Assembly: GCF_042683045.1 (NCBI RefSeq)
Contig: NZ_JBHUIT010000034.1
Span: 219,800-283,799, forward strand
Direction: 5' to 3'
DNA length: 64,000 nt
DNA from: Luteolibacter algae
Lineage (GTDB): Bacteria; Verrucomicrobiota; Verrucomicrobiia; Verrucomicrobiales; Akkermansiaceae
Shown here: piece by piece, positions 51,771-61,488 of the stretch
Numbering within the stretch: the first letter of the stretch is position 1
How the letters are laid out: each line of letters starts with the position of its first letter
Notes under the pieces: generated by a model
The model's input: the letters and a program-made list of their open reading frames with translations, nothing else
What the model was told of the DNA's origin: nothing
Databases searched by the model: none
Translations under genes and position numbers: made by a program

Positions 51771-52604
51771 ATGAACGACTATGAGAGGATTGCCCGTGTA
51801 ATCCGCCACTTGGATGAGGCTTTCATGCATCAACCTGCGCTGGATGAGCTGTCACAGGTGGCAGGATTGAGTAGTTCGCACTTCCATCGCATGTTTGTGA
51901 AATGGGCGGGAGTCACTCCGAAGGACTTCATCCAGGCCTTGACGATGGATTATGCCATGAAGCTTTTGCGAGATGGCGAAAGCATCCTCCACACATCGCT
52001 CGAATCGGGGCTTTCCGGTCCCTCGCGCCTCCATGATCTCTGCTTGAATGTTCACGCTGCCACACCGGGTGAGATAAAGTCAGGGGGTGTGGGGATGGAG
52101 ATTCGCTGGGGTTTGGCTGATAGCCCCTTCGGTAATCTCTTTCTCGCGATGACACCGAAGGGAATTTCACATCTCTCGTTCTACGATGATTGTGAGGCGG
52201 ATTCTCTCGAAGCCGTTCACGCCGATTGGCCGCTCGCATCGCTGGTCCGGGACGATAAATCCGCAAGCGACTTTGCCGCGCGGATTTTTACAGACTACCC
52301 TGACGCCCGATCCCATATCAGCCTTTTTGTAAAAGGCACTGCGTTTCAGCAAAAAGTCTGGAGGGCACTTCTCAATATCCCAGAGAACAAGCTCACCACC
52401 TACGGCAAGCTTGCCAGGGATATCGGCCAGGACAAGTCAGCTAGAGCCGTCGGAAACGCAGTTGGAAGAAATCGCATCTCCTATCTCATTCCCTGTCATC
52501 GGGTAATTAGGGAAACAGGCATTTCCGGAGGCTACCGCTGGGGGCAACTCCGGAAAAGAATTATGATTTCCCGGGAGCAAGCGAGGGCCTTTACTCAACG
52601 GTAA
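51771..52604 (+). CDS. AraC-HTH / methylated-DNA-protein-cysteine methyltransferase fusion (Ada-like)
   Basis: 277 residues. An N-terminal AraC-type double helix-turn-helix (about 1-105: LDELSQVAGLSSSHFHRMFV) is followed by the alkyltransferase domain, with the active Cys in IPCHRVIRETG and NRIS just before it. Compared with Ada, the N-terminal zinc-phosphotriester domain is absent, so it can sense and repair O6-alkylguanine but not methylphosphotriesters. It probably regulates repair genes as well as itself. Its 3' end overlaps the convergent glmS end by 14 bases. Confidence 0.93.
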   Translation: MNDYERIARVIRHLDEAFMHQPALDELSQVAGLSSSHFHRMFVKWAGVTPKDFIQALTMDYAMKLLRDGESILHTSLESGLSGPSRLHDLCLNVHAATPGEIKSGGVGMEIRWGLADSPFGNLFLAMTPKGISHLSFYDDCEADSLEAVHADWPLASLVRDDKSASDFAARIFTDYPDARSHISLFVKGTAFQQKVWRALLNIPENKLTTYGKLARDIGQDKSARAVGNAVGRNRISYLIPCHRVIRETGISGGYRWGQLRKRIMISREQARAFTQR

Positions 52605-54432
52605 CACTTTTCGCCAGATTCCTTGGCTGATCGATTTCGCATCCCCGCAACCGTGCCACGTGGTATGAGAAAATTTGCAGCGCGACCACAGCCGGGACGG
52701 TGGCGACAAGCGGATGGGTTCTCGGAATGGAAATGTAGTCATCCATCACCTCCTCGGCATCGGTATCGCCTTCAGTCACAATTCCCAGAATGCGAGCACC
52801 ACGTGCGCGGCACTCTTCAACATTGCCCAGGGTCTTGTCCTTGGCCGGTCCTTCGCAAGCTACGGCGATGACCGGTGTCCCCGGTTGTAAAAGAGCAATG
52901 GGACCGTGCTTCAGCTCGGCAGCGTGATACCCTTCCGCATGAATGTAGGAAATCTCCTTGAGCTTCAAAGCGCCCTCCAGAGCCACCGGATACATCGGGC
53001 CGCGGCCGATAAAGAATGCGTGTTCGTTATCCACGTAATCTTCGGCAATTTTTGCAATGATATGTTCTTTTGCGATCACCCGCTCCACCAGTAGCGGAAT
53101 CGAGCCGATATCGTGCGCAAGTTTCAGCCCTTCTTCCCGGGAAAACCGCCTACCCCGACCCAGCTTCAAAGCCATCATCAACAAAACGGAGACCTGGCAG
53201 GTGAAGGCTTTCGTGGATGCCACGGAGATCTCAGGACCGGCATGCAGATAAACTCCCCGACCGGTTTCCCGTGCGATAGTGGAGCCCACCACGTTGACCA
53301 AACTCATCACGAAAGCGCCCTTTTGATGCGCTTCCTTTACGGCTGCGAGAGTGTCCGCCGTTTCTCCGGATTGCGAGATGGCCACCACGAAATCACGGCT
53401 GCCCATGATTGGATTCCGATATCGGAATTCTGCCGCTTGCTGGACCTCGGCATTGATATCGGCGATATCCTCGAAAGCATACTCACCAACCATTGCCGCA
53501 TGCAACGAGGTGCCGCAACCGACCATTACAACCCGGACAAGCTCCGCGAGCTCGCGCTGCGAAGTACTCATTCCCGCCAGAACGGAAGATCCCAGGTGCA
53601 GATCCAACCGACCTCGGATGGCGTTTGCCAGAGCTTCCGGTTGCTCGTGGATTTCTTTAAGCATGAAATGCTCAAATCCGCCTTTCTCAGCAGCCGCAGC
53701 ATCGAGCCCCAGCTCCGCTATCTCGCGGGTGACAGGGACGTTATTGAGATCACGGATATCGACACCGTCGAGAGTGAGCGTCGCAATATCATTGTCATCA
53801 AGATAGATGACCCGTTGGGTATGGGCCAGGATAGCGGAAGCGTCCGAGGCCAGAATCACCTCTCCGTCTCCAATTCCAATCACAATCGGGCTGCCCCGGC
53901 GGGCGGTAATGATTCTTCCCGGCTCCCGTGAAGAAATCACAGCAATCCCGAAAGTCCCCTCGACTTGATGAAGCGCGTCACAGACCGCTTGGAACAGATC
54001 CCCTTTATCGCAATCCCCGATAAGATGGCATAGCACCTCCGTATCCGTTTCCGAATAGAAGTGGTGTCCGCGGCTTTCCAACCGGGTTCTCAATGCGCGG
54101 TAATTTTCGATGATCCCATTGTGGACCAATGCGATATCGCCGGACTGATCCAAATGCGGGTGAGCATTGATCTCTGTCGGCGGCCCGTGGGTTGCCCAGC
54201 GGGTATGGGCAATACCCGTTCCCGAACGTTTAAATACTTCCGGACTCCAGTTTGTATGCGCCCTCTCGTTCAAACTGGCAACCTTCCCCGCTGACTTGGA
54301 GACCAAAATCTCATCGTTATCCAGCAAGGCCAGACCTGCGGAATCGTAGCCGCGGTATTCCAGACGTTTGAGGCCATTGATCAACACGGTGGCCGCATTG
54401 GCTTTTCCAAGATATCCTACAATTCCACACAT
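52591..54432 (-). CDS. glmS: Glutamine-fructose-6-phosphate aminotransferase (isomerising)
   Basis: 613 residues from the ATG at 54432. The catalytic Cys is residue 2 (CGIVGYLG), followed by the Ntn glutaminase domain (RLEYRGYDSAG, GIAHTRWATHGPP) and two SIS isomerase domains (MVGCGTSLHAAMVG, SQSGETADTLAA; FFIGRGPMYPVALEGALKLK). The C-terminus PRNLAKSVTVE is standard. It makes glucosamine-6-phosphate, the first step to UDP-GlcNAc. It follows the acetyltransferase-like gene by 7 bases, completing glmM-GlmU-C-like-glmS. No glmS ribozyme-like structure is visible in the short upstream gap. Confidence 0.98.
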   Translation of the reverse strand: MCGIVGYLGKANAATVLINGLKRLEYRGYDSAGLALLDNDEILVSKSAGKVASLNERAHTNWSPEVFKRSGTGIAHTRWATHGPPTEINAHPHLDQSGDIALVHNGIIENYRALRTRLESRGHHFYSETDTEVLCHLIGDCDKGDLFQAVCDALHQVEGTFGIAVISSREPGRIITARRGSPIVIGIGDGEVILASDASAILAHTQRVIYLDDNDIATLTLDGVDIRDLNNVPVTREIAELGLDAAAAEKGGFEHFMLKEIHEQPEALANAIRGRLDLHLGSSVLAGMSTSQRELAELVRVVMVGCGTSLHAAMVGEYAFEDIADINAEVQQAAEFRYRNPIMGSRDFVVAISQSGETADTLAAVKEAHQKGAFVMSLVNVVGSTIARETGRGVYLHAGPEISVASTKAFTCQVSVLLMMALKLGRGRRFSREEGLKLAHDIGSIPLLVERVIAKEHIIAKIAEDYVDNEHAFFIGRGPMYPVALEGALKLKEISYIHAEGYHAAELKHGPIALLQPGTPVIAVACEGPAKDKTLGNVEECRARGARILGIVTEGDTDAEEVMDDYISIPRTHPLVATVPAVVALQIFSYHVARLRGCEIDQPRNLAKSVTVE

Positions 54433-54439
54433 ATAATTT

Positions 54440-55141
54440 TTATTCTGAAAGTTCCTTGGCAGGACGGAGGTCCTTCGCCACCACATCACCCGGACGCGTG
54501 GACATATTTGGCCAGATTTTCCGGCCGGGGTAAATCATTGTTCCTATTCCCGTATGGACGCCATCGCCGACGATGACTCCTAGTTTTCTCCTGCCCGTAT
54601 CCATTAGCTTGCCGTCGACTTCCGAGCGATGGTTTGCGCCGTCGTGACGTAAGTTGGAGACGGTCGTTCCGGCAGCGAAATTCACCTTTTCTCCCAAAAT
54701 GGAATCTCCCACATAAGAAAGGTGCCCGACATTCGTTCCATTTAGAATGATCGAATTCTTGATCTCCACGGATTGACCGATGTGGCAATTGTCGCCAATA
54801 CTTGTGTTCCCCCGGAGGTAGCAGTTCGGCCCAATCTTACATCCGGCTCCAATCACTACATTGCCTTCGATGTAGACTCCCGGCAAAATGCGGGACCCAG
54901 CTCCCAGGCTTATATTTCCCTCCACCACGGCAGAAGGATGAATATCTCCCGCAATCTCGCCGGATTCCATGCGGCTCACGATATATTCATTGATCGCCAG
55001 TAAGTCCCAGGGATAACGGCATGCGGAAATGAGTGCCCGAAGTTCCTCCCCGGCAGTTTTCTCCCATTCGGATAGAGGTAGATTTGCTATCGGAAAATCC
55101 CCCAATTCTCGGTCAATCGACAATGGTAGCCCTTCTTTCAT
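54440..55141 (-). CDS. Left-handed beta-helix acetyltransferase (GlmU C-terminal-like)
   Basis: 233 residues from the ATG at 55141. An N-terminal segment ending YPWDLLAINEYIVSRM matches the linker seen before the acyltransferase half of archaeal-type GlmU proteins. Hexapeptide repeats follow (IHPSAVVEGNISLGAGSRIL, VVIGAGCKIGPNCYLRGN, SIGDNCHIGQSVEIKNSIIL) and a closing region with SNLRHDG and GVHTGIGTMIYPG. The pyrophosphorylase domain is absent. It lies between glmM (ATGA overlap) and glmS (7 bases), so it likely acetylates glucosamine-1-phosphate. A separate nucleotidyltransferase must finish UDP-GlcNAc. Confidence 0.85.
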   Translation of the reverse strand: MKEGLPLSIDRELGDFPIANLPLSEWEKTAGEELRALISACRYPWDLLAINEYIVSRMESGEIAGDIHPSAVVEGNISLGAGSRILPGVYIEGNVVIGAGCKIGPNCYLRGNTSIGDNCHIGQSVEIKNSIILNGTNVGHLSYVGDSILGEKVNFAAGTTVSNLRHDGANHRSEVDGKLMDTGRRKLGVIVGDGVHTGIGTMIYPGRKIWPNMSTRPGDVVAKDLRPAKELSE

Positions 55142-56478
55142 CCAAGTTCCTCCGCAATGACTTCTTTGAACTTCCCGATCCATCTTTCTACGGTCGCCGC
55201 CTCCTTGTGTTCGACCAGGACTCGGATTTTATTCTCGGTTCCCGAGTAGCGGATCAGTTGGCGACCGCTGTTCTGAAACTCTTGTTCCGCTTCTTTTATC
55301 AAGTTCTGCAGCTTTGTCAGACTCTCGAGTGGAGGCTTGCTGCCGACGGAAAGGTTCAGAAGCTCACTCGGATATTCATTCATCACTGAAGCAAGCTCCT
55401 CCAGGGTCTTCCCGCTATCGACCATCATTTTACAAACCTGCAGCGCACTCATGATTCCATCTCCGGTGGTCGCAAAATCGGAAAAGATCAAATGTCCCGA
55501 ATTTTCGCCGCCGAAGCAAAGATCGCTAGCCCTCATTTCTTCCAGAACCAATCGATCGCCCACTCCAGCCCTGATCACATCGATACCTTCCGCTTTCAAT
55601 GCTTCGTCCATTCCCAAATTGCTCATCACCGTGGCAACCATGGAATTATGACGCAACTTTCCCGCTTTTTTCAGACTCAGGGCACCCAACGCCAGAACTC
55701 TGTCGCCGCTTAGAACCTCCCCGTTTGCCGTGGTGAAAATCACTCTGTCGGCATCGCCATCCAAGGATATGCCCAGATGCGCATTCTGCTCGACAACGAG
55801 CTTGCCCGCGGCAGCTGCGTGCAACGCCCCACAGTTGGCATTAATATTTTTCCCGTCCGGAGTAACTGCCATTTCCACGACTTCCGCGCCCAATTCGCGA
55901 AAAATCCGCGGTCCCGCCTGATATCCCGCTCCGTTGCCCGCATCCAGGACGATTTTCAATCCACCAAGATTAAGTCCATCAACACTGGATTTCGCCATAT
56001 TGACGTAATCGGAAATTCCCTCTGCATAATCCACTTTGATGTTTCGAGCAGAAAAGTTTCCCGGTGATTCCTCAGCTAATAAGAGAGACTCGATCTTTTC
56101 TTCCAAATCATCGGGTAGTTTGTATCCGTCCGATGCGAAAATTTTCATCCCATTATCTTCGAAAGGATTGTGGGATGCGGTCAACATAACGGCGGCCGTA
56201 GCATTGAGTTGTCTGACCAAAAGTGCCACAGCGGGAGTAGGGACAACGCCCAGAAGAACGACCTTTGCTCCATGGGAAATCAGGCCCCTCGTGAGTCCTT
56301 CCTCCAAAATAGGCCCTGATTCACGCGTGTCTCTTCCGATCAATACCGTGACATCGTCTCCGCCATCTCCAAGGACTTTCACAACTGCTCCACCAAGCTT
56401 TTCAGCCATCGCGGCTGTCACCGGATACTCATTGGCTTTCCCTCTTATTCCATCTGTTCCAAACAATTTTCCCATCAC
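55138..56478 (-). CDS. glmM: Phosphoglucosamine mutase
   Basis: 446 residues. The GlmM opening GKLFGTDGIRGKAN, the phosphorylated Ser102 in TASHNPFEDNGMK, the metal-binding DGDADR and the C-terminal RYSGTENKIRVLVE phosphate loop are in order. It interconverts glucosamine-6- and 1-phosphate. It is the first gene of the UDP-GlcNAc operon and overlaps the next gene by 4 bases. An ATG three bases later is equivalent. Confidence 0.97.
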   Translation of the reverse strand: MMGKLFGTDGIRGKANEYPVTAAMAEKLGGAVVKVLGDGGDDVTVLIGRDTRESGPILEEGLTRGLISHGAKVVLLGVVPTPAVALLVRQLNATAAVMLTASHNPFEDNGMKIFASDGYKLPDDLEEKIESLLLAEESPGNFSARNIKVDYAEGISDYVNMAKSSVDGLNLGGLKIVLDAGNGAGYQAGPRIFRELGAEVVEMAVTPDGKNINANCGALHAAAAGKLVVEQNAHLGISLDGDADRVIFTTANGEVLSGDRVLALGALSLKKAGKLRHNSMVATVMSNLGMDEALKAEGIDVIRAGVGDRLVLEEMRASDLCFGGENSGHLIFSDFATTGDGIMSALQVCKMMVDSGKTLEELASVMNEYPSELLNLSVGSKPPLESLTKLQNLIKEAEQEFQNSGRQLIRYSGTENKIRVLVEHKEAATVERWIGKFKEVIAEELG

Positions 56479-56620
56479 TTCGGCTTGTTGCGGATCGCGA
56501 TCCTGTTCAGTTTCCTTTGAACGAACAAGACCGAATCTTGACCAATCGAAACCATAAAGTTCGGGCTTTCTTAACTCGCCAAGTGCGACCTCTCATTCTA
56601 AAACCCTCGTATCAGCCATC

Positions 56621-57910
56621 ATGAGCAACGATTCTTCACCCAACCCCAGAAAATCCAATAAAAGCTCCAGTAGGGATGAAATAGCGAAAGCAGCCCCGGA
56701 ACTGGATTTATGGGATCTGGATGATGACGAAGACGAAAATTTGATGGAGCCTAAGGATGAGCCCGCCGCGCACCCTGAACATGGGGAGCAGGAAGCTGAG
56801 GAGGTGGAGAAAGCAATAGCGGAAAAGCAATCCGTCAATGACGAGGATGATGACTCAGGGAATGGATCGGGCGATCCTGTTGAAGATGCCTTGGCGGAAA
56901 AACCTGAAAACGAAGAAAAATTTCCCGGCGAAGATTGGTCGATAGAGGATGAGCCTGAACTGCGGGCAAAGCCTGTGGTAATCGCTCCCAAACCAATCAA
57001 AAGAAAGACCGAAACCAAGAAACAGATTGCCGAGGACTCTCCCGTTTCCAAATTGGAAACTCCGGCAAAGCATACTTCCGAAAAACCTCACCGCCATTCT
57101 GCCAAACCTATCCCGAAAAGATCGGAAACAGAAAAGATCGGAAAAAGTGAATCTTCATCCGAAATCGCGACCGCTGAGGATTTACCCAAAACCGCACTTG
57201 AGGAAGAGCAAACCGAGTCCCACATAGTAGTTGCACACGAGAAAGCCGCCCCAGAAGCCGATAATCCAGGTGCAGTTTCCAATGAAGAATCAACCGATGG
57301 CCCGGAAAACCAAACTTCCGGCATTACGGATGATACCCGTTCTCCGCAAGCCCGTTACCTTGGGAATTTCGTGGGCTCGCTATCGAAGATGGAGAAACTC
57401 GGTATCGCCGCATTGCTGGCTATACTTGCGATGGGGGCAATATACGGAGTGATTCATTTCACTAAAAGTGTTCCCACGAAACCATTGGTTGCGGAAAAAA
57501 TCGACCTGCCGATCGACGGAAAATCCTTAACCATCAAAGAGCTGAAAACTTTTTGGCGGGAGCCAATCACCACCGGCGAAAACGCGGACGTGGTTCGAAG
57601 AGATGCAGTTCTGATCCCCGTTGTTGCCATTGAGATGGAGCCATCCGGAAGTAAAGCTGCCGTTCGGATTTTGTTCCGTAATGAGAAAGGCGAGGTGGTG
57701 GGCGATAATATCACACGGGAAATCACAGGCACCGCTGCTCTCGAGCTCGCGGCAACCGATGGCTATCACGATATCGGAATGCATGCGTCATATCGCACAG
57801 GCGATAGTCTGCCGTGGAGCATACAGGTTTTTGAAGCACCACGAGGCAATTCCCCGAGTGAAGAATTCATCAAACTTATCGAGACTGAAATCTCCACAGA
57901 CGTTCATTGA
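56621..57910 (+). CDS. Acidic, low-complexity single-pass membrane protein
   Basis: 429 residues. The first 250 or so are disordered and rich in Glu, Asp, Lys, Pro and Ser (DLWDLDDDEDENLMEPKD; PKPIKRKTETKKQIA). A single hydrophobic helix (about 268-285: LGIAALLAILAMGAIYG) is followed by a compact C-terminal beta domain of about 140 residues (KTFWREPITTGENADVVRRD; RILFRNEKGEVVGDNITREI). Without a signal peptide the long acidic part should be cytoplasmic and the domain periplasmic. No family is recognised, though similar acidic proteins are common in this phylum. It is followed by hemQ after 55 bases. Confidence 0.8.
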   Translation: MSNDSSPNPRKSNKSSSRDEIAKAAPELDLWDLDDDEDENLMEPKDEPAAHPEHGEQEAEEVEKAIAEKQSVNDEDDDSGNGSGDPVEDALAEKPENEEKFPGEDWSIEDEPELRAKPVVIAPKPIKRKTETKKQIAEDSPVSKLETPAKHTSEKPHRHSAKPIPKRSETEKIGKSESSSEIATAEDLPKTALEEEQTESHIVVAHEKAAPEADNPGAVSNEESTDGPENQTSGITDDTRSPQARYLGNFVGSLSKMEKLGIAALLAILAMGAIYGVIHFTKSVPTKPLVAEKIDLPIDGKSLTIKELKTFWREPITTGENADVVRRDAVLIPVVAIEMEPSGSKAAVRILFRNEKGEVVGDNITREITGTAALELAATDGYHDIGMHASYRTGDSLPWSIQVFEAPRGNSPSEEFIKLIETEISTDVH

Positions 57911-57965
57911 TAACAAAACCGCGAAGTAGCCCGTATTAATTTTTTGCACCAACGAAGACTATTTT

Positions 57966-58778
57966 ATGACACCACTTATCCCCAAAGAAGGCTGGCACGT
58001 TCTCCACTTGTTTTACCACATTGATTATTCGCAGTGGTCACTACTGACGGAAGAGGAAAAACGACAAGCCAAAGTCAATTTCACGGAATTGGTTCAGGAA
58101 ATCCGCGCCACCCCTGACACCCAGCTCCTGACGTTTTCAATCGTTAGCCCGAAATCTGATATTGGTTTCATGCTCCTGACTCCGGATCTGCACATGGCAA
58201 ATGCTTTTGAAAAGCAACTTACCCTTTCGCTCGGACCGGAGATCCTCACGCCTAGCTATTCTTATTTTTCCCTCACCGAGCCATCCGAATACACGATAAC
58301 AAAAGAGCAATATATTGCCGAAACTCTCATCGGTGAAAAAAATCTCGCCGAAGGCTCCGAAGAGTTTGAAGCAGGCCTGCGGGAATTTGAAGAGCGTATG
58401 GCCCATTACCGCAGCTACAGGGTTTATCCGCAGCTGCCGGATTGGCCAGTCGTTTGTTTCTACCCGATGACAAAGCGCCGCTCGGGATCGGACAACTGGT
58501 ATTCGCTCGATTATGAAAGACGCCGCGAACTCATGGCGGGACACGCTCGCGTCGGGCGGACCTACTCGGGGCGCATCTTACAGCTGATCACCGGCTCCAC
58601 TGGATTGGACGAGCATGAATGGGGCGTGACTCTCTTCGCCAAGGACACGGCCGAGGTTAAAGCAATCGTCTATGAAATGCGCTTCGATGAAGTCTCCGCC
58701 CGTTACTCGGAATTTGGCGATTTCTACATCTGCCTGCAGCTACCATTGGCAGAACTTTTCAGCAGGCTTTGTTTGTAG
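57966..58778 (+). CDS. hemQ: Chlorite dismutase-family coproheme decarboxylase (HemQ/ChdC)
   Basis: 270 residues of the Cld dimeric alpha-beta barrel family. The HemQ signatures are YPMTKRRSGSDNWYSLDYER and MAGHARVGRTY (with the axial His), then SGRILQLITGSTGLDEHEWG. HemQ decarboxylates coproheme III to heme b in the coproporphyrin-dependent pathway. The length of 270 is slightly above the usual 230-250, mainly at the N-terminus. The gene is alone, with a strong terminator. Confidence 0.9.
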   Translation: MTPLIPKEGWHVLHLFYHIDYSQWSLLTEEEKRQAKVNFTELVQEIRATPDTQLLTFSIVSPKSDIGFMLLTPDLHMANAFEKQLTLSLGPEILTPSYSYFSLTEPSEYTITKEQYIAETLIGEKNLAEGSEEFEAGLREFEERMAHYRSYRVYPQLPDWPVVCFYPMTKRRSGSDNWYSLDYERRRELMAGHARVGRTYSGRILQLITGSTGLDEHEWGVTLFAKDTAEVKAIVYEMRFDEVSARYSEFGDFYICLQLPLAELFSRLCL

Positions 58779-58810
58779 CCAAAGTCTGAAACTTTTCGTA
58801 ATTCTCAACA

Positions 58811-58847
58811 AAGAGGCCGCCCTGATTCAGATGCGGCCTCTTTTTTT
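58811..58847 (+). terminator. Rho-independent terminator of hemQ
   Basis: AAGAGGCCGC pairs with GCGGCCTCTT (10 base pairs) over a 12-base loop, followed by a T run (58841-58847). About 200 bases of gene-free sequence follow, up to RNase R at 59048; I see no clear element in them beyond an A/T-rich stretch just before the start. Confidence 0.93.
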
Positions 58848-59047
58848 GCACATAATTATATCCCCGGGGAGCATTTCCGTGATCCTGATGTTCCAAAATC
58901 GCGCACTTGTATAAACGTATTTTCCAGCATAGCTTGGCACTGGAAAGATTCGAAAACCTCACGTTCTGATACCGTAGAATCTCGGATCCCATACGAACGG
59001 CAATCTTTATAGACTGCGGTTCCTCGATATTTTCCTAAACTTTATAT

Positions 59048-61402
59048 ATGCGCGAAAAAATTCTCGATCTACTCCGTTCGACTCCGGAGAAACCACTTTC
59101 TAAAACCCAAATCGCCAGACGCCTCGAAATCCCGGGCAATCGCAAAGGCGAACTTACCGGTGTCCTCCTGGATCTGGCCGAAGAAAAGCTTATCACGGTA
59201 GGTGCTAAAAACCTTTATCAGCTCAAGGTAGCTCCAAAAAATTCTCTTACCGGCTCGGTCAAATTTCTACCAAACGGCCACGCGTTTTTCTATCCTGTCA
59301 TCGGTGACGAAGCCAATGAGGCCGTGGGCATCGACTTTACCATCCACTCGCGGATCTTTATCCCCCGCGATAAGACGGAAACCGCACTTGATGGCGATAG
59401 CGTCAGGATCGCGGTAACTCCACCTTCCGCGAAGCCGCGCCAGCGTGGGCCAGTCCCTGAAGAACAGGAATTACGGGGAAAGGTCATCGAAATCATTTCC
59501 CGGAGATCAGGACGAATCGTCGGGACTTTCAGAAAAAAGGCGAAATTTGCCTGGGTGGAGACCGATGACAAAGCATTGGAAGGCAGAATCAATATTACCG
59601 GCGATAACACAGCGGAACCCGGCCAGTTGGTCGTTGTGGATCTCATCAGTTGGGATAATCCAGCTTCCGACCCGTTCGGAAAAGTCATCGAGGTCCTTGG
59701 TTGGCCGGGTGATGCCGGAGTCGATATTCTTTCCACCATTGCACGTTTCGGCTTACGGACCTCTTTCCCGGAAAATGTTCTGCAGGAGGCTCGTGCAGTC
59801 CCGGAAGAGATCCCGGAAGAGGAAATCGCCCGCAGGAAAGACCATCGTAAGAAACTCGTCATCACCATTGATCCCGCGGATGCGAAGGATCATGACGATG
59901 CGATATTTATCGCGAAGACAAAGGCCGGCGGGTGGCTGCTTGAGGTGCATATCGCAGACGTCTCCCATTACATAAAGCCCGGTTCGCCAATGGACAAAGA
60001 AGCAGCTGAGCGCGGGAACTCGACTTATCTGGTAGATCGCGTTTTACCGATGCTTCCAACCGAACTTTCAAACGGGATTTGTTCGTTGAAACCAGACGTG
60101 GACCGCCTCACGAAATGCGCGATTATTGAAATTTCCAAAACCGGACACGTCATCAATACCAAGTTTGTCGATGCGGTGATTCATTCCCGGGCCAAGCTTT
60201 CCTATGAAATGGCGCAGGAGATTCTGGATGGGAAACCGGCGCCGAAGGGCTCGGATCCGACTCTTGCGGAATCCATCAGAGAGGCTTGGAAAATGGCCTC
60301 ACTTTTAAGGAAGAATCGTTTTGCAAACGGAGCATTGGATTTGGAAATGTCCGAAATAAAGATCAAGTTGGATGAAAATGGCCGGGCCTGCGAGGCTCAC
60401 CAAGTCGTCCATACGGAATCTCACCAACTCGTGGAGGAGTGCATGCTCATCGCCAATCAGGCGGTTGCAAAAATACTTCGTGAGCGCTCAAAGCCGTCCA
60501 TTTTCCGGATTCACGAAGATCCCGACCCGTCTAGGCTGGACGATTATGCGGAAACTGCCAAACAGCATGGTTATAAGCCCGGCGATTTGACCAATCGCTC
60601 ACATATTCAAGCCTTGCTGGATTCCGCGAAAGGCACGGCCGAGGAGCATACTATAAAACTCGGTCTCTTGAAATCCCTCAAACGTGCCGCCTATGCCGCA
60701 GATCCGCTCGGGCATTACGGTTTGGCTAAAACCGACTACACTCATTTCACCTCTCCGATTCGCCGCTATGCGGATCTTATTGTTCATCGCTCGCTACAGC
60801 CCTATCTGGAGAATGCGCCAAAGAACCCGGACCGGACTCCGTCCCAGGCTGACCTGAGGGATATTGCGCGGCATATCTCCGATACCGAACGAACTTCGTC
60901 AGAAGCTGAATCCGAGACAAAACAGATCAAGCTCCTAGAGTTTTTAGAACTCATCGCATCTACGGATCAATCGAAAGATCATGGCGATGAAACGACGTTT
61001 GACGGAGTTATCACAGACGTTCGTCCGATGGGTCTGATGGTCGAAATTCCCGAAATGAACGTGCGTGGAGTCGTCAAGCGTGAGGATCTGCCAAGCTCCA
61101 CCAATTGGCGTTTCGAGAACCACAATATGGCATGGACCTCATTCGATGGTCGCCGTTTGGCATTGGGCATGAAACTCCCGTTGCGCATTGTTTCCATCGA
61201 TAAGGTGAAACGTTTTGTAGACTTCGCCGTTGCCGGACCGCCTACTACGGAAGGAGTAAAAATGTCCGGTAAACCCGTTGCTTCGAAGACATCGTCTTCC
61301 GGAGGCACAAAGCAGAAGTTCGCTCGCTCGGCCGACAAATCGAAAGGCAAACGGAAACCTCTTTCAACCAGTCGCAGTAAGAAGCGTAGACCAAAAAGAT
61401 AA
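59048..61402 (+). CDS. rnr: Ribonuclease R
   Basis: 784 residues. An N-terminal winged-helix region and cold-shock domains (about 1-240) precede the RNB domain, with the metal Asp cluster in DPADAKDHDDAIFI and RGNSTYLVDRVLPMLPTELS, then TSPIRRYADLIVHR. A C-terminal S1 domain (FDGVITDVRPMGLMVEIP) and a Lys/Arg/Ser-rich tail end the protein. It is a 3' to 5' exoribonuclease that degrades structured RNA. The length is usual for RNase R. The start at 59048 follows an A/T-rich leader. Confidence 0.97.
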   Translation: MREKILDLLRSTPEKPLSKTQIARRLEIPGNRKGELTGVLLDLAEEKLITVGAKNLYQLKVAPKNSLTGSVKFLPNGHAFFYPVIGDEANEAVGIDFTIHSRIFIPRDKTETALDGDSVRIAVTPPSAKPRQRGPVPEEQELRGKVIEIISRRSGRIVGTFRKKAKFAWVETDDKALEGRINITGDNTAEPGQLVVVDLISWDNPASDPFGKVIEVLGWPGDAGVDILSTIARFGLRTSFPENVLQEARAVPEEIPEEEIARRKDHRKKLVITIDPADAKDHDDAIFIAKTKAGGWLLEVHIADVSHYIKPGSPMDKEAAERGNSTYLVDRVLPMLPTELSNGICSLKPDVDRLTKCAIIEISKTGHVINTKFVDAVIHSRAKLSYEMAQEILDGKPAPKGSDPTLAESIREAWKMASLLRKNRFANGALDLEMSEIKIKLDENGRACEAHQVVHTESHQLVEECMLIANQAVAKILRERSKPSIFRIHEDPDPSRLDDYAETAKQHGYKPGDLTNRSHIQALLDSAKGTAEEHTIKLGLLKSLKRAAYAADPLGHYGLAKTDYTHFTSPIRRYADLIVHRSLQPYLENAPKNPDRTPSQADLRDIARHISDTERTSSEAESETKQIKLLEFLELIASTDQSKDHGDETTFDGVITDVRPMGLMVEIPEMNVRGVVKREDLPSSTNWRFENHNMAWTSFDGRRLALGMKLPLRIVSIDKVKRFVDFAVAGPPTTEGVKMSGKPVASKTSSSGGTKQKFARSADKSKGKRKPLSTSRSKKRRPKR

Positions 61403-61488
61403 TCTTTACCGGTTCATCAGTGCAGCTTCATAGGAAATTGGATCTACGGGTAGCGCGGAATTCGCTGGGAAATCATATTCCAAGCTCC

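Noticed and set aside
56593..57051. 152-residue Ser-rich minus-strand frame
   Set aside because: Exact antisense of the acidic low-complexity region of the 56621-57910 gene; Ser/Phe repeats come from complementing Glu/Asp codons.
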